Below the pieces are notes generated by a model. It was not told the origin of the DNA. It saw nothing but the letters and a program-made list of their open reading frames with translations, and did no database searches. From positions 124,001-188,000 of the forward strand of contig NZ_CP027846.1 of NCBI RefSeq assembly GCF_003019255.1: a stretch of 64,000 nucleotides of DNA. Direction: 5' to 3'. Numbering within the stretch: position 1 is the stretch's first letter; each line of letters starts with the position of its first letter. A program made the position numbers and the translations under genes. This DNA is from Staphylococcus kloosii. GTDB lineage: Bacteria; Bacillota; Bacilli; Staphylococcales; Staphylococcaceae. This document shows positions 52,599 through 60,853 of the stretch, piece by piece.

Positions 52599-52937
52599 TT
52601 ATTGATTGCTATTTTTAACAATGTAATCGCCCATATATGTTTCGCCCCAATTACACATTTCATTTAAAATTGTTTCTAGCGTTTTGCCATAATCTGTAAT
52701 GTAATATTCTGTTTTTGGAGGTACTTCTGGATAAATCACTTTTTCAATAAAGCCGTCTTGTTGTAGCTCTTTCAACTGTTGACTTAGCATTTTGGGTGTC
52801 GCTTGCGGTAATCGTTTTTGTAATTCATTGAATCTTAACGTATCGTCTAGTAAGTACCATAAAATAATAGGTTTATACTTACCTCCAATTAAACTAATAA
52901 TTGCTTCGACCGGACAATTAAACAATCTATCTTTCAT
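52599..52937 (-). CDS. HxlR-family redox-type regulator
   Basis: A 112-aa winged HTH: NCPVEAIISLIGGKYKPIILWYLL, ATPKMLSQQLKELQQDGFIEKVIYPEVPPKTEYYIT. C8 near the N-terminus corresponds to the sensing cysteine of YodB (Cys6)-like members that respond to quinones and diamide; this is inference from position. ATG 52937 follows AGGAGG. Confidence 0.9.
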   Translation of the reverse strand: MKDRLFNCPVEAIISLIGGKYKPIILWYLLDDTLRFNELQKRLPQATPKMLSQQLKELQQDGFIEKVIYPEVPPKTEYYITDYGKTLETILNEMCNWGETYMGDYIVKNSNQ

Positions 52938-53027
52938 AATTAATCCTCCTATTATAGAGTTCGTGATTTTATAAAACGACAATGTCTTATATTTTATAAT
53001 CTATTAACACTCTTATTATATTACAAA

Positions 53028-53053
53028 AACCCCTTAAATTAGATTAAGAGGTT
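53028..53053 (-). terminator. terminator of the YknWXYZ-like operon
   Basis: AACCTCTTAA and TTAAGGGGTT on the minus strand (one wobble), followed by TTTTG. Confidence 0.8.
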
Positions 53054-53075
53054 TGTTTATTAAAATAAAATAATT

Positions 53076-54263
53076 TTATTTAATAATATCTATAAGCTCT
53101 TTGTTGGCTGCAGAGCGTGCCGGCACCCAGCCAAATATAATACCAATAAGTGTTGATACACCCACCGCAATGATTACAGAGGTTAGACTGACGACACTCT
53201 GAATATATTCTGGTGTGACTGCTGCTACAATTTCAGCAATGGCGATGCCTAAGCTCAAGCCAATTAAGCCTCCAATAACGCACAAAATAATACTTTCTAT
53301 TAAGAATTGAAATTCTATATCTCGTCCCTTGGCTCCAAAAGCACGTCTTATGGCAATTTCTTCTGTACGTTCGCTAACTGAGATATACATTACGTTCATT
53401 ACACCTATACCTGCGATGAATAATGAAATACCTGCTACGGCAGCAACAAAGTAAGTAATGCTATCAAAGATTTGCGTAATTTCTTTTAGAATCTTTTCGT
53501 TATCTTCATAGTTATATTTACCCGCCCCAATGCCTGTACCATTTTTATTTAATTCATCAACAACTTTCCTAGCGACATCTTTTTTCTGTACACCCTCTAC
53601 TAATGATAATTGTAAAGCAGGATAATCTTGCGTTAAATTATTCATATATCGATCAAACGTTTTTGAAGGCATAAACACATTGGCAGGGTGTAAAGGGTCG
53701 TTAGCAATGCCTACAATTTTATATCCTTGCCCGTCTATATATAAAGTTTGGCCTATGGCATTCCCTTCAAAAGTTCCGTGAGCAATTTCATCATTCACAA
53801 CGACAACTTTTTTCTTTAAGTTATTATCTATTGCTCCAAAACCTTTACCTTCAGTTGTCTTTTCTATTTTATTCTTTTTTGCAACACTCAAATCTATAGT
53901 AGGTTCATCACTATTATTAATATTTGTCGCCTTTACAGTAAAACTTTGTTTATCATCTATTTTAATCTTTGCCTCAGTGATACCGTCAACTTGTCGTGCT
54001 ATATCAATATCTTGTTGGCTAAATGGGTTTTTCTTCACCGCTTCGCCACTTTCTGTAAAATACGTTATGAGCGCTGAATCTTTACTGATACCCGATTTTG
54101 AAAATTCATCAGTGGCTGTCTTTTTAAAACCATTACCTAAAGACATGATAGTAATTACTGCCGAAATACCGATAATAATACCTATCATCGTAAAAATATT
54201 ACGTCGCTTATTTTTTAAAATTGCTTTAATTGAAGTGACAATAATATTAGCTAAATTTTTCAT
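53076..54263 (-). CDS. MacB-type ABC exporter permease (YknZ-like)
   Basis: A 395-aa protein with one N-terminal helix (about 20-42), a large extracellular MacB-like domain (45-260) and three C-terminal helices (FVAAVAGISLFIAGIGVMNVMYISVSERTEEIAIRRAFGAKG). This four-helix plan belongs to MacB/FtsX permeases without a fused ATPase. It starts 4 nt inside the ATPase gene (ATGA). The transporter works by mechanotransmission to move peptides or toxins out of the membrane; YknWXYZ protects B. subtilis from the SDP toxin. Confidence 0.9.
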   Translation of the reverse strand: MKNLANIIVTSIKAILKNKRRNIFTMIGIIIGISAVITIMSLGNGFKKTATDEFSKSGISKDSALITYFTESGEAVKKNPFSQQDIDIARQVDGITEAKIKIDDKQSFTVKATNINNSDEPTIDLSVAKKNKIEKTTEGKGFGAIDNNLKKKVVVVNDEIAHGTFEGNAIGQTLYIDGQGYKIVGIANDPLHPANVFMPSKTFDRYMNNLTQDYPALQLSLVEGVQKKDVARKVVDELNKNGTGIGAGKYNYEDNEKILKEITQIFDSITYFVAAVAGISLFIAGIGVMNVMYISVSERTEEIAIRRAFGAKGRDIEFQFLIESIILCVIGGLIGLSLGIAIAEIVAAVTPEYIQSVVSLTSVIIAVGVSTLIGIIFGWVPARSAANKELIDIIK

Positions 54264-54940
54264 TCAACCGCCTCTTCTCTTTGGATGCGACCATCTAGAA
54301 TGTGAATAATACGGTCTGCTTTATCCGCAACTTTGCGATCGTGAGTAACTAAAATCATCGTTGTCTTGTGGTCTCGATTTAACTTGATAAATAATTCAAT
54401 TATATCTTTAGAGGTTTCGGAGTCTAAAGCTCCCGTTGGTTCATCGGCAATAATAAATTTCGGTTTATTAATGATTGCACGCGCTATTGCTACGCGTTGT
54501 TGTTGACCTCCAGATAATTTATTAGGCACTAGATTTTCCTTATCAACTAATCCAACATCATTAAGTGTACGTATTACTCTTTTTTTACGCTCTTGAGAAT
54601 TTAAACCAGCATAAACTAAAGGAATACTGACATTTTCTAAAATAGTATTATTTTGGATCAATTTGAAATTTTGGAATACAAAGCCTACAGTTTTATTTCT
54701 TATTTTAGCCAAGTGATTATCCGAGCTTTTTTTAAAATTCTCTCCATTAAAAAGATATTCACCTTCGTAACCACGATCTACAAAGCCTAAAATATTAATC
54801 AGAGTACTCTTCCCTGAGCCTGATGGACCCATAATCGCGATAAATTCGCCTTCTTTAATATGAAAATTAATATTTTTTAAAATATGATTTTCTTCATTAC
54901 CATTTTTAAAGTAACGATTAATATCTATAAGTTTTATCAT
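54260..54940 (-). CDS. MacB-type ABC exporter ATPase (YknY-like)
   Basis: A 226-aa ATPase: Walker A GPSGSGKST, Q-loop FVFQNFKLI, signature LSGGQQQR, Walker B FIIADEPTGALD, H-loop VTHD. It powers the permease at 53076. Overlaps both neighbours by 4 nt. Confidence 0.95.
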   Translation of the reverse strand: MIKLIDINRYFKNGNEENHILKNINFHIKEGEFIAIMGPSGSGKSTLINILGFVDRGYEGEYLFNGENFKKSSDNHLAKIRNKTVGFVFQNFKLIQNNTILENVSIPLVYAGLNSQERKKRVIRTLNDVGLVDKENLVPNKLSGGQQQRVAIARAIINKPKFIIADEPTGALDSETSKDIIELFIKLNRDHKTTMILVTHDRKVADKADRIIHILDGRIQREEAVE

Positions 54941-56067
54941 GAAGCCACCTCAACTTTGTCTCCATCATTTAAAGACTTCTTAGGATCCACGATAAGCTTA
55001 TCTCCCGGTTTTAATCCTTTTTTAACAAATATTTCTTTGTTCACTTTATCTATAGTAATCTCTCGTTTTTCTACTTTGTTATCCTTAGTTAGCACGAATA
55101 CACGATTATCTTTCGTTAACACCGAACTCGGTAATTTAATTGCATCTAATGGCACTGTTATTTCAATTGAATATCCAGCACGTAATGGTATGTCAATATT
55201 ATTAATAATAACTGTATATTTGGACACCTCTGCATCATTTCCACCGTTCGGGTCTGAATCTACTGGATTTTCATGTGGCGTTATAGCATCTTTATCTTCA
55301 CTATCTGAACTTGCAGCGAGTGGTTCACTCACTTTATGTTCATAGCTCTTAGGCAATTCAGCTATCTTTTTAATTTCTCCTTTACCCTTTTTACCATTAT
55401 TCGTGACTTTGATATCTACTTTGTCACCTTTTTTAATCGACTCTAAATCAAATTCGGAAACTTTGAACTTAATTTGTGCTTCGTCGGAAACAAGTTGAAG
55501 TATCGGCTGCCCATCAGTTAAATTCCCACTATTTTGAATATCTATTTTGCCATCGAAAGCCGCATAAATACTGTCGTTCACTTGTCTATCGTGTTGATTT
55601 AATTGTTGTTGTGCCTCACTTAACGCTACTTGGTCTTGCGTTAATTTCTTTTGTAGTTCATTGTTACGTGGTTCTTTATTAATATTTTTATAATCATCAT
55701 TTACATTTTTCTGAGCTTCATCGACTTTTTGTACGAGCTGTTGGCGTTTATTTTGGTAAATATTATAGTTTATTAACGGTTCTCCTTGTTTAACCTTTTG
55801 CCCATCGGTAACTCGAGTACTAATAAACGTCCCAATCTGACTATTGTTGTTATATGTTTTTATTAACTTTGGCGTCGCTTTTCCTTGTAATTTAAGCGCA
55901 CTTACCTTTTCAACTTGGTAGGTATCATAACCTTGTTCTTTATTACTACTATTAAATGAATTTACCTTTTTGACTGCAAAATAAATTAACAATACTGAAA
56001 CGAGCGCGATGACTATTAACCATTTACCTTTTGTAGATTTAACAAACCTTTTAAATTTATTGATCAT
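54937..56067 (-). CDS. membrane fusion-type adaptor of the exporter (YknX-like)
   Basis: A 376-aa protein with one N-terminal helix (WLIVIALVSVLLIYFAV), a biotinyl-lipoyl-like domain (GTFISTRVTDGQKVKQGEPLI), a coiled-coil hairpin (QQLVQKVDEAQKNVNDDYKN to ALSEAQQQLNQHDRQ) and beta-barrel domains. It connects the permease to the wall side. ATG 56067 is chosen (AGAGGTG); it overlaps the stop of the gene upstream. Confidence 0.9.
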   Translation of the reverse strand: MINKFKRFVKSTKGKWLIVIALVSVLLIYFAVKKVNSFNSSNKEQGYDTYQVEKVSALKLQGKATPKLIKTYNNNSQIGTFISTRVTDGQKVKQGEPLINYNIYQNKRQQLVQKVDEAQKNVNDDYKNINKEPRNNELQKKLTQDQVALSEAQQQLNQHDRQVNDSIYAAFDGKIDIQNSGNLTDGQPILQLVSDEAQIKFKVSEFDLESIKKGDKVDIKVTNNGKKGKGEIKKIAELPKSYEHKVSEPLAASSDSEDKDAITPHENPVDSDPNGGNDAEVSKYTVIINNIDIPLRAGYSIEITVPLDAIKLPSSVLTKDNRVFVLTKDNKVEKREITIDKVNKEIFVKKGLKPGDKLIVDPKKSLNDGDKVEVAS

Positions 56068-56564
56068 AGTAACACCTCTGGTAAACAAATGATTAGTTTA
56101 ATAATGCACAAAATGATAGTTATCTTTTTCAATTTACTAAAGTAATAATATAGACCTGTAAAAATTATTACATCCATAAATGTCATAATCTTATCTGCAA
56201 TATCAATCGGCACATTAAAGAAATCATTAATAATCAATGCACATAAATTTGTAACGGTATATCCAATAAGCAATGACAAAAATAAGTCTTTGTTTTTAGC
56301 AACTTTCGCTTTATCAAACAAGAAGATAAATAGTTTTAATATGTAAAACACGATGAAAAATATTACGATATTCGCAATCGTCATAAATAGTATTAAGATG
56401 ATATTAAATTGGCTAGTATCCATTCCTAGCATCGTTTTAAGTGAGTCAATTTCATTACTAGTGTTAGATTCTTTGGACATAAAAGTGAAAAAATATAACA
56501 AACAAGATAATAAATAAGGAATCATTATAGCTGAATAGAAAGAAAGTGATTTTATTTTTTTCAT
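56064..56564 (-). CDS. YknW-like membrane protein of the exporter operon
   Basis: A 166-aa protein with about five helices (KSLSFYSAIMIPYLLSCLLYF; FNIILILFMTIANIVIFFIVFYIL; LFLSLLIGYTVTNLCALII; ITIILCIIKLIICLPEVLL). First gene of the unit 56564-53076 and coupled to the adaptor gene. Position and Yip1-like plan equal B. subtilis YknW, which helps to assemble YknXYZ. The start follows AGGAGTTAC. Confidence 0.75.
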   Translation of the reverse strand: MKKIKSLSFYSAIMIPYLLSCLLYFFTFMSKESNTSNEIDSLKTMLGMDTSQFNIILILFMTIANIVIFFIVFYILKLFIFLFDKAKVAKNKDLFLSLLIGYTVTNLCALIINDFFNVPIDIADKIMTFMDVIIFTGLYYYFSKLKKITIILCIIKLIICLPEVLL

Positions 56565-56840
56565 GTTGTAACTCCTGATGTTTTATTTTCGGTAAGTTGT
56601 GATTGAGGGTAATATTCAATTTAAAGATTAATATTTGTAGCTTAGTATTACAAACTCCTCGTCTTATATATAATATAAATTATTTAATGAATTTTTACAA
56701 CTCTATTTTCTGAAAATTATAATAATAAACTAATTTAAAATCTTTCTCCGTATAAATTTATTTGGGTTATATTGTCTTTGAGCTTAATTTTTAGTCTTAA
56801 CTCGTACATAATTAACGCAAGAAAGAATTAGGAGGATTAT

Positions 56841-57500
56841 ATGATTAAAGCAATCCTATTCGATTTGGATCAAACATTATTAAATAGGCAAGCCTCTGTT
56901 GAACATTTTATTGAAGCACAATATGAACGATATATTGATTATTTAAGTCATATATCAAAAGCTAAGTTCAAAAGTAAATTTATGGATTTTGATAATAATG
57001 GCTACGTGTGGAAGGACAAAGTCTATGCCCAGCTAATCGATTATTTTAATATTCAAGGTCTAACGAAGGATGAATTATTAGAAGATTATATAACTACTTT
57101 TTGTGATTATTGTGTGCCTTTTCCGTATTTATTCAATATGTTACATGATTTAACAGCTAAAAATTATAAATTAGGAATTATCACAAATGGCAAGTATCCC
57201 TTTCAACTGCATAATATAAAAGCGTTAAAATTGGATACATATATAGATACTATTTTAATATCAGAACAAGAAAATATTAAAAAACCAAATCCCCAAATTT
57301 TTGAAAAAGCCGCTAAAAATCTCGGTTTATCAATGCATGAGTGTTTATTCGTCGGTGATAACTTCGAAAGTGATTACCAAGCTGCTAAAAATGCCGGCAT
57401 GCATGCTATATTGAAAACAAATCATCAAGCTGTACCTAACTGTAACACGCCTTTTATCAATGATTTGGACGAACTAATACCGTTATTAAAAAACGTCTAG
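56841..57500 (+). CDS. HAD-superfamily hydrolase
   Basis: A 219-aa phosphatase. Motif I is DLDQT (D8, D10), motif II TNGK, motif III KKPNP, motif IV GDNFESD. The helical cap lies at about 15-85. It belongs to the subclass I group (YjjG/PhoE-like) acting on phosphosugars or nucleotides. Ribosome binding site AGGAGG. Confidence 0.9.
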   Translation: MIKAILFDLDQTLLNRQASVEHFIEAQYERYIDYLSHISKAKFKSKFMDFDNNGYVWKDKVYAQLIDYFNIQGLTKDELLEDYITTFCDYCVPFPYLFNMLHDLTAKNYKLGIITNGKYPFQLHNIKALKLDTYIDTILISEQENIKKPNPQIFEKAAKNLGLSMHECLFVGDNFESDYQAAKNAGMHAILKTNHQAVPNCNTPFINDLDELIPLLKNV

Positions 57501-57521
57501 CATATCTGCTAGACGCTTTTT
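57492..57521 (+). terminator. terminator of the HAD gene
   Basis: CGTCTAGCA and TGCTAGACG, perfect, then CTTTTTG. Confidence 0.88.
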
Positions 57522-57522
57522 G

Positions 57523-57930
57523 TTATTTACCTTTATGTTTGGCTTTCGCTTTTTCACGTTTGATCTTACGCTTACGTGCCTTAAAGGCATCTTTTTTTGC
57601 CTTACTTAATTTTTTACGTTGTTTCTTGTGCAGTTGTTGTTCTTCCTTAATCGCCAACTGTGCTTTAGTTATATCTTTAGGTGCTCGTTGTGCTTTAACC
57701 ACTTGTCTTTGTATACGTTTAGGATTAACTTTATTGCTTTTCACTTTGGTATCTACCGTCGTCTGCGTAGCATTTAACAGCGGTAACAACTTGTAATGAA
57801 TAAAATTTAATATTTGTTCATCGTTTGGTTCTGTACCAAAAGTATATTTAACAAATTTAGACTTCCCTTCTGTCTTATATTCAACAAGTGCAACGAAAAA
57901 TTGGCCATTATGAAATAATGATAAGTCCAT
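57523..57930 (-). CDS. yjdF: YjdF-family protein
   Basis: A 135-aa protein: short globular start (MDLSLFHNGQFFVALVEYKTEG, KFVKYTFGTEPNDEQILNFI) and a very basic C-terminal helix (KKQRKKLSKAKKDAFKARKRKIKREKAKAKHKGK), the YjdF/DUF2992 layout. The biochemical function is unknown. It stands behind a structured leader that hides its ribosome binding site, in line with yjdF riboswitches that respond to azaaromatic compounds. Confidence 0.85.
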   Translation of the reverse strand: MDLSLFHNGQFFVALVEYKTEGKSKFVKYTFGTEPNDEQILNFIHYKLLPLLNATQTTVDTKVKSNKVNPKRIQRQVVKAQRAPKDITKAQLAIKEEQQLHKKQRKKLSKAKKDAFKARKRKIKREKAKAKHKGK

Positions 57931-58030
57931 GATGTCGCCTCCTCAAAAATTTTTCAGAAATGATGGACGACCTGAGGAGGAAGGTTACTGACAAAGTATA
58001 CTTTGCATTGGGACTACCAACCCAATTGTG
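57931..58030 (-). ncRNA. yjdF riboswitch candidate
   Basis: On the minus strand, ATTGGG-ACTACCAA-type hairpin ATTGGG/CCCAAT (58026-58008), palindrome CAAAGTATACTTTG (58005-57992), then CCTCCTC (57980-57974) exactly complementary to the ribosome binding site GAGGAGG (57944-57938). This is the sequestration layout of the yjdF motif, and the gene is yjdF. The aptamer consensus itself was matched only by position. Confidence 0.65.
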
Positions 58031-58096
58031 TTTCTACATTTCCACATTTATCTTAACGAATTATGCACCATAATTAAAGTTACTGGAGTATGAAGA

Positions 58097-58567
58097 TTAA
58101 TAATTATGGGATAAATCCACAAAATACTCGCTTTGCCATTGCTGTGTTTTTAATGCAGTTTTGTTTAATTGTTGTTCCCAATCTGGATAAACACGCAAAG
58201 CCATCTTACCGTTATATAATTCTGACTGCACTATTCCCTTTTTTAATAATATGTCCTTAGGGAAAATAAATTGACCTTTATGATTGTTATCAAGAACATT
58301 AATGACCAATGTATCGGGAAAATCTTCATATTTAAATGGCGTATTTTTGTTTTGTTGGTTTTTACGCCATATTGCTACAAAATAGCCTGCTTTTTTCGGT
58401 GTTTTCTTAGCCAATCTACTCTTATAACATTTACCGTCCACGTATAGATTCAAAGCTTCATATTCACTATTCCACGTTTCTATTTCAATGGCATTATTTG
58501 GTATATGAGAAAACATCTTTTTTAGTAATGCTAAAGAATTATAATGAGTTACATCGCCATTCGACAT
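58097..58567 (-). CDS. mepB: MepB-family protein
   Basis: A 156-aa protein like S. aureus MepB of the mepRAB operon: KCYKSRLAKKTPKKAGYFVAIWRKN, FIFPKDILLKKGIVQ, GKMALRVYPDWEQQLNKTALKTQQWQSEYF. The role is unknown; it may bind nucleic acids or RNA polymerase-associated targets. Here mepR and mepA are absent, so it is an orphan. ATG 58567 follows AAGGGG. Confidence 0.88.
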   Translation of the reverse strand: MSNGDVTHYNSLALLKKMFSHIPNNAIEIETWNSEYEALNLYVDGKCYKSRLAKKTPKKAGYFVAIWRKNQQNKNTPFKYEDFPDTLVINVLDNNHKGQFIFPKDILLKKGIVQSELYNGKMALRVYPDWEQQLNKTALKTQQWQSEYFVDLSHNY

Positions 58568-58695
58568 GCATTTTTCCCCTTTCACAATTATCGTTTAATT
58601 CACATGCTAATTATAAGTATTTCACTCTCGTTTATAGTCTATCATAGTCATTTTACAAACTTATAAACATTGACAGTTTTTACAGAAACGAAAAC

Positions 58696-58721
58696 TTTGA
58701 CCTTTCTTTACCATTTAATGT
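58696..58721 (+). promoter_or_regulatory. CtsR-like box over the -35 of the ClpP-like gene
   Basis: TTTGACC-TTT-CTTTACC (58696-58712) has the heptad-3-heptad form of CtsR sites; the first heptad is exact and the second has two mismatches. The -35 TTGACC lies in the first heptad, and TACCCT is 17-18 nt downstream. Confidence 0.5.
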
Positions 58722-58759
58722 ACCCTAATGCTGTATTAAATAATAAGGGGGTTATATAT

Positions 58760-59332
58760 ATGACTAAAGATACTCAAAATAATAACCAATCAGATGTGCT
58801 TACAGAAAAACTATTAGAAACTAGAACTGTAGTGATTTCCGGGGAAATAAACGATGAGGTTGCCAGAGACGTCTGCAACAAATTATTATTGTTAGAATCT
58901 ATGAGTGACGACCCTATTAATTTATTTATTTCAACACAAGGCGGCCACGTAGATTCTGGTTTTTATATACGTGATATGATTAATTTTATTAAACCTAAAG
59001 TTAATATTATAGGTTCAGGTTGGGTAGTAAGTGCCGGTATTTTCATCTATTTATCAGGAGAAAAAGAAAGAAGATACAGCCTGCCTAATACAAGATTTAT
59101 GATGCACCAACCAAGTGGCGGTGCCCAAGGACAATCAACTGAACTTGAAATTACTGCAAAAGAAATCGTTAGAACTAGACGTAAAATCAACGAAATCATT
59201 GCACAAGAAACAGGTCAATCTGTAGAAAAAGTAGAAGAAGATACAAATAGAGACTACTGGTTAACAGCCGAAGAAGCGCAACAATATGGTATCGTAAATA
59301 AAATTATTAATACGCGAGATGAAATTAAATAA
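58760..59332 (+). CDS. non-canonical ClpP-like serine protease
   Basis: A 190-aa ClpP-fold peptidase: S91, H116 and D165 keep the catalytic triad order (GWVVSAG, MMHQPSGGAQGQSTELEITAKEI, TNRDYWLTAEEA). The canonical ASMGA-type nucleophile motif is replaced by VVSAGIF, and the axial N-terminus differs. It is thus a paralogue, not the housekeeping ClpP. Start at ATG 58760 after AAGGGGG; the upstream open frame is promoter sequence. Confidence 0.85.
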   Translation: MTKDTQNNNQSDVLTEKLLETRTVVISGEINDEVARDVCNKLLLLESMSDDPINLFISTQGGHVDSGFYIRDMINFIKPKVNIIGSGWVVSAGIFIYLSGEKERRYSLPNTRFMMHQPSGGAQGQSTELEITAKEIVRTRRKINEIIAQETGQSVEKVEEDTNRDYWLTAEEAQQYGIVNKIINTRDEIK

Positions 59333-59342
59333 TAAAACAAAA

Positions 59343-59496
59343 TTCCTATTTTAAAAAAAGATTTTGTAGTCTCGCCACGACAATGATAAGTGGAACTAAA
59401 AAAAGCTTAATAAAAGTGCATTTTTAATTCATTCATCTACTGCATATATAAAAGTAGCGTCTGAAGACAATATGATGTCCCAGACGCTTTTTTTAT
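59343..59496 (+). repeat. dispersed intergenic repeat, copy B
   Basis: Homologous to copy A at 46619-46777. ATTTTGTAGTC opens it; TCATCTACTGC lies in the centre; GCGTCTG...CAGACGC (59457-59487) followed by T7 is the terminator-like end, which may end the ClpP-like transcript. Confidence 0.75.
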
Positions 59497-59527
59497 TGCT
59501 AAATTAATAAATTATTAATTATTTAAC

Positions 59528-60109
59528 TTACAAATTTTTATAATCTTCAACACTTTGAATACGTTGCTTTAATTCTGTAATAGCATTATCAAGTTCATAT
59601 GTTGCATAGCTACCAGCTAATAAGTTTTGTGCACGTGCTACAGAAGTTTTTAATTGAGCCTCGTCTTGGTTTACTGATAAATGACTCTCAGTTAAATAAC
59701 TTTGAGCTTGTGTTATAAGGCCATTTAGTTGATGCTTTTTCTTACTTAACTCCGCTTGACCAGCTTCAGATTGTAAATGAACTTCAAATACTTCGTTATA
59801 GATTGATGATACTTTATTGATAGCTGTTAAAACGACTGCCTCATTTTTAGAATTTTTCTTTTTATCAGCATATCTTAATACGCTTTTTAATTTATTTTGA
59901 TAATAACTAGATCCAGTTTCCTTTGCCCACTTAACATAGTAGTGACGTGAATCGAGCAAGCTTTGTAAATTTTCTTTTGGTGAAACTGAGTAATTATGGA
60001 ATTGATATTTCTCTGCTGCACTTACTTTACTCTCTTGTACTGTTGAAACACTTGTCGTAAATAATAATGCACCTGCAATACCAATAATTAATTTATTCTT
60101 GATGTTCAT
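59528..60109 (-). CDS. secreted helical protein, FIVAR-like
   Basis: A 193-aa protein with a signal peptide (KLIIGIAGALLFTTSVSTV; cleavage after VSA near residue 31). The mature part is all helical: YVKWAKETGSSYYQNKLKSVLRYADKK, then two repeats of the type LITQAQSYLTESHLSVNQDEAQLKTSVARAQNLLAGSYATYELDNAITELKQRI, a pattern like FIVAR or GA modules of surface proteins. No LPXTG anchor, so it is probably released. Function unknown. Confidence 0.7.
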   Translation of the reverse strand: MNIKNKLIIGIAGALLFTTSVSTVQESKVSAAEKYQFHNYSVSPKENLQSLLDSRHYYVKWAKETGSSYYQNKLKSVLRYADKKKNSKNEAVVLTAINKVSSIYNEVFEVHLQSEAGQAELSKKKHQLNGLITQAQSYLTESHLSVNQDEAQLKTSVARAQNLLAGSYATYELDNAITELKQRIQSVEDYKNL

Positions 60110-60211
60110 TGGATGCCTCCTATTGTTAGTATTCCAAAATTAATCATATATTATTTTATAACTACGGAATACGTCCAACGTTACTTTAGTAAAAAGCGTA
60201 CAAAAATAAGT

Positions 60212-60243
60212 AAAACCCTGAAATATAGTTCTTCCAGAGTTTT
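60212..60243 (-). terminator. terminator of the PH-like gene
   Basis: AAAACTCTG and CAGGGTTTT on the minus strand (one wobble), followed by TACTTATTTTTG. Confidence 0.7.
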
Positions 60244-60343
60244 AAGATTAATAATGTTGTTATGAAAAAAATACTATTATAACTAAGTTATGAGCACTAT
60301 GAACTTGTCTTTTTTATTCATCATACAATTAATATGAATAATA

Positions 60344-60700
60344 CTATTGCCCAGTTATATCATTATATAAATCAATAAACTTTTGCCCTTCTTTTTTGGC
60401 TACTTGGTTAAATTCCCAATGTTCATTTTCTGAATCTTTAATACTGATTTTGTATAGTTGCATCGACAAACTCATTTTCATATTATTTATCTCACTAAAA
60501 TAAAAGTCATTTCTTATCTCAGTTCCTTTAAGTGCACCGTTGGCTTCAAAATGTACTTTGTCCCCAAATAATGTTAAGACTCCCGGCACATTGTTTGCAG
60601 GATATATTTTCATTGCTGCATATATGGACAACACTTCTTGTGACATCATTCCCCCCCCATCTTTAATGACAACCGCATTGCCTTTAAAAATACTATTCAT
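60344..60700 (-). CDS. PH/GRAM-like domain protein with a G8 tract
   Basis: A 118-aa protein of PH/GRAM type: NAVVIKDGG, VPGVLTLFGDKVHFEANG, FYFSEINNMKMSLSM, and a C-terminal helix KFIDLYNDI. The coding strand has eight G in a row (complement of 60651-60658) encoding GGG at about residue 17. With ATG 60700 the ribosome binding site is weak. A second choice is ATG at about 60649, for which the G-tract would serve as ribosome binding site. The function is unknown. Confidence 0.65.
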   Translation of the reverse strand: MNSIFKGNAVVIKDGGGMMSQEVLSIYAAMKIYPANNVPGVLTLFGDKVHFEANGALKGTEIRNDFYFSEINNMKMSLSMQLYKISIKDSENEHWEFNQVAKKEGQKFIDLYNDITGQ

Positions 60701-60853
60701 CAAATATTTAACCTATAACAACGATATTAATCATATTTCAACAAAATTAATAACGTTTTCAATTTTATTACTAAATATACTTCGAAATTACAATTTTAGC
60801 GTTATACTATTGATGGATAATTATTATTAAAGGACTTAACAAGGAGTTTAATT

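Noticed and set aside
53977..54309. Plus-strand open frame of 110 codons
   Set aside because: It is antisense to the YknZ-like permease and its overlap with the ATPase gene; no motif.
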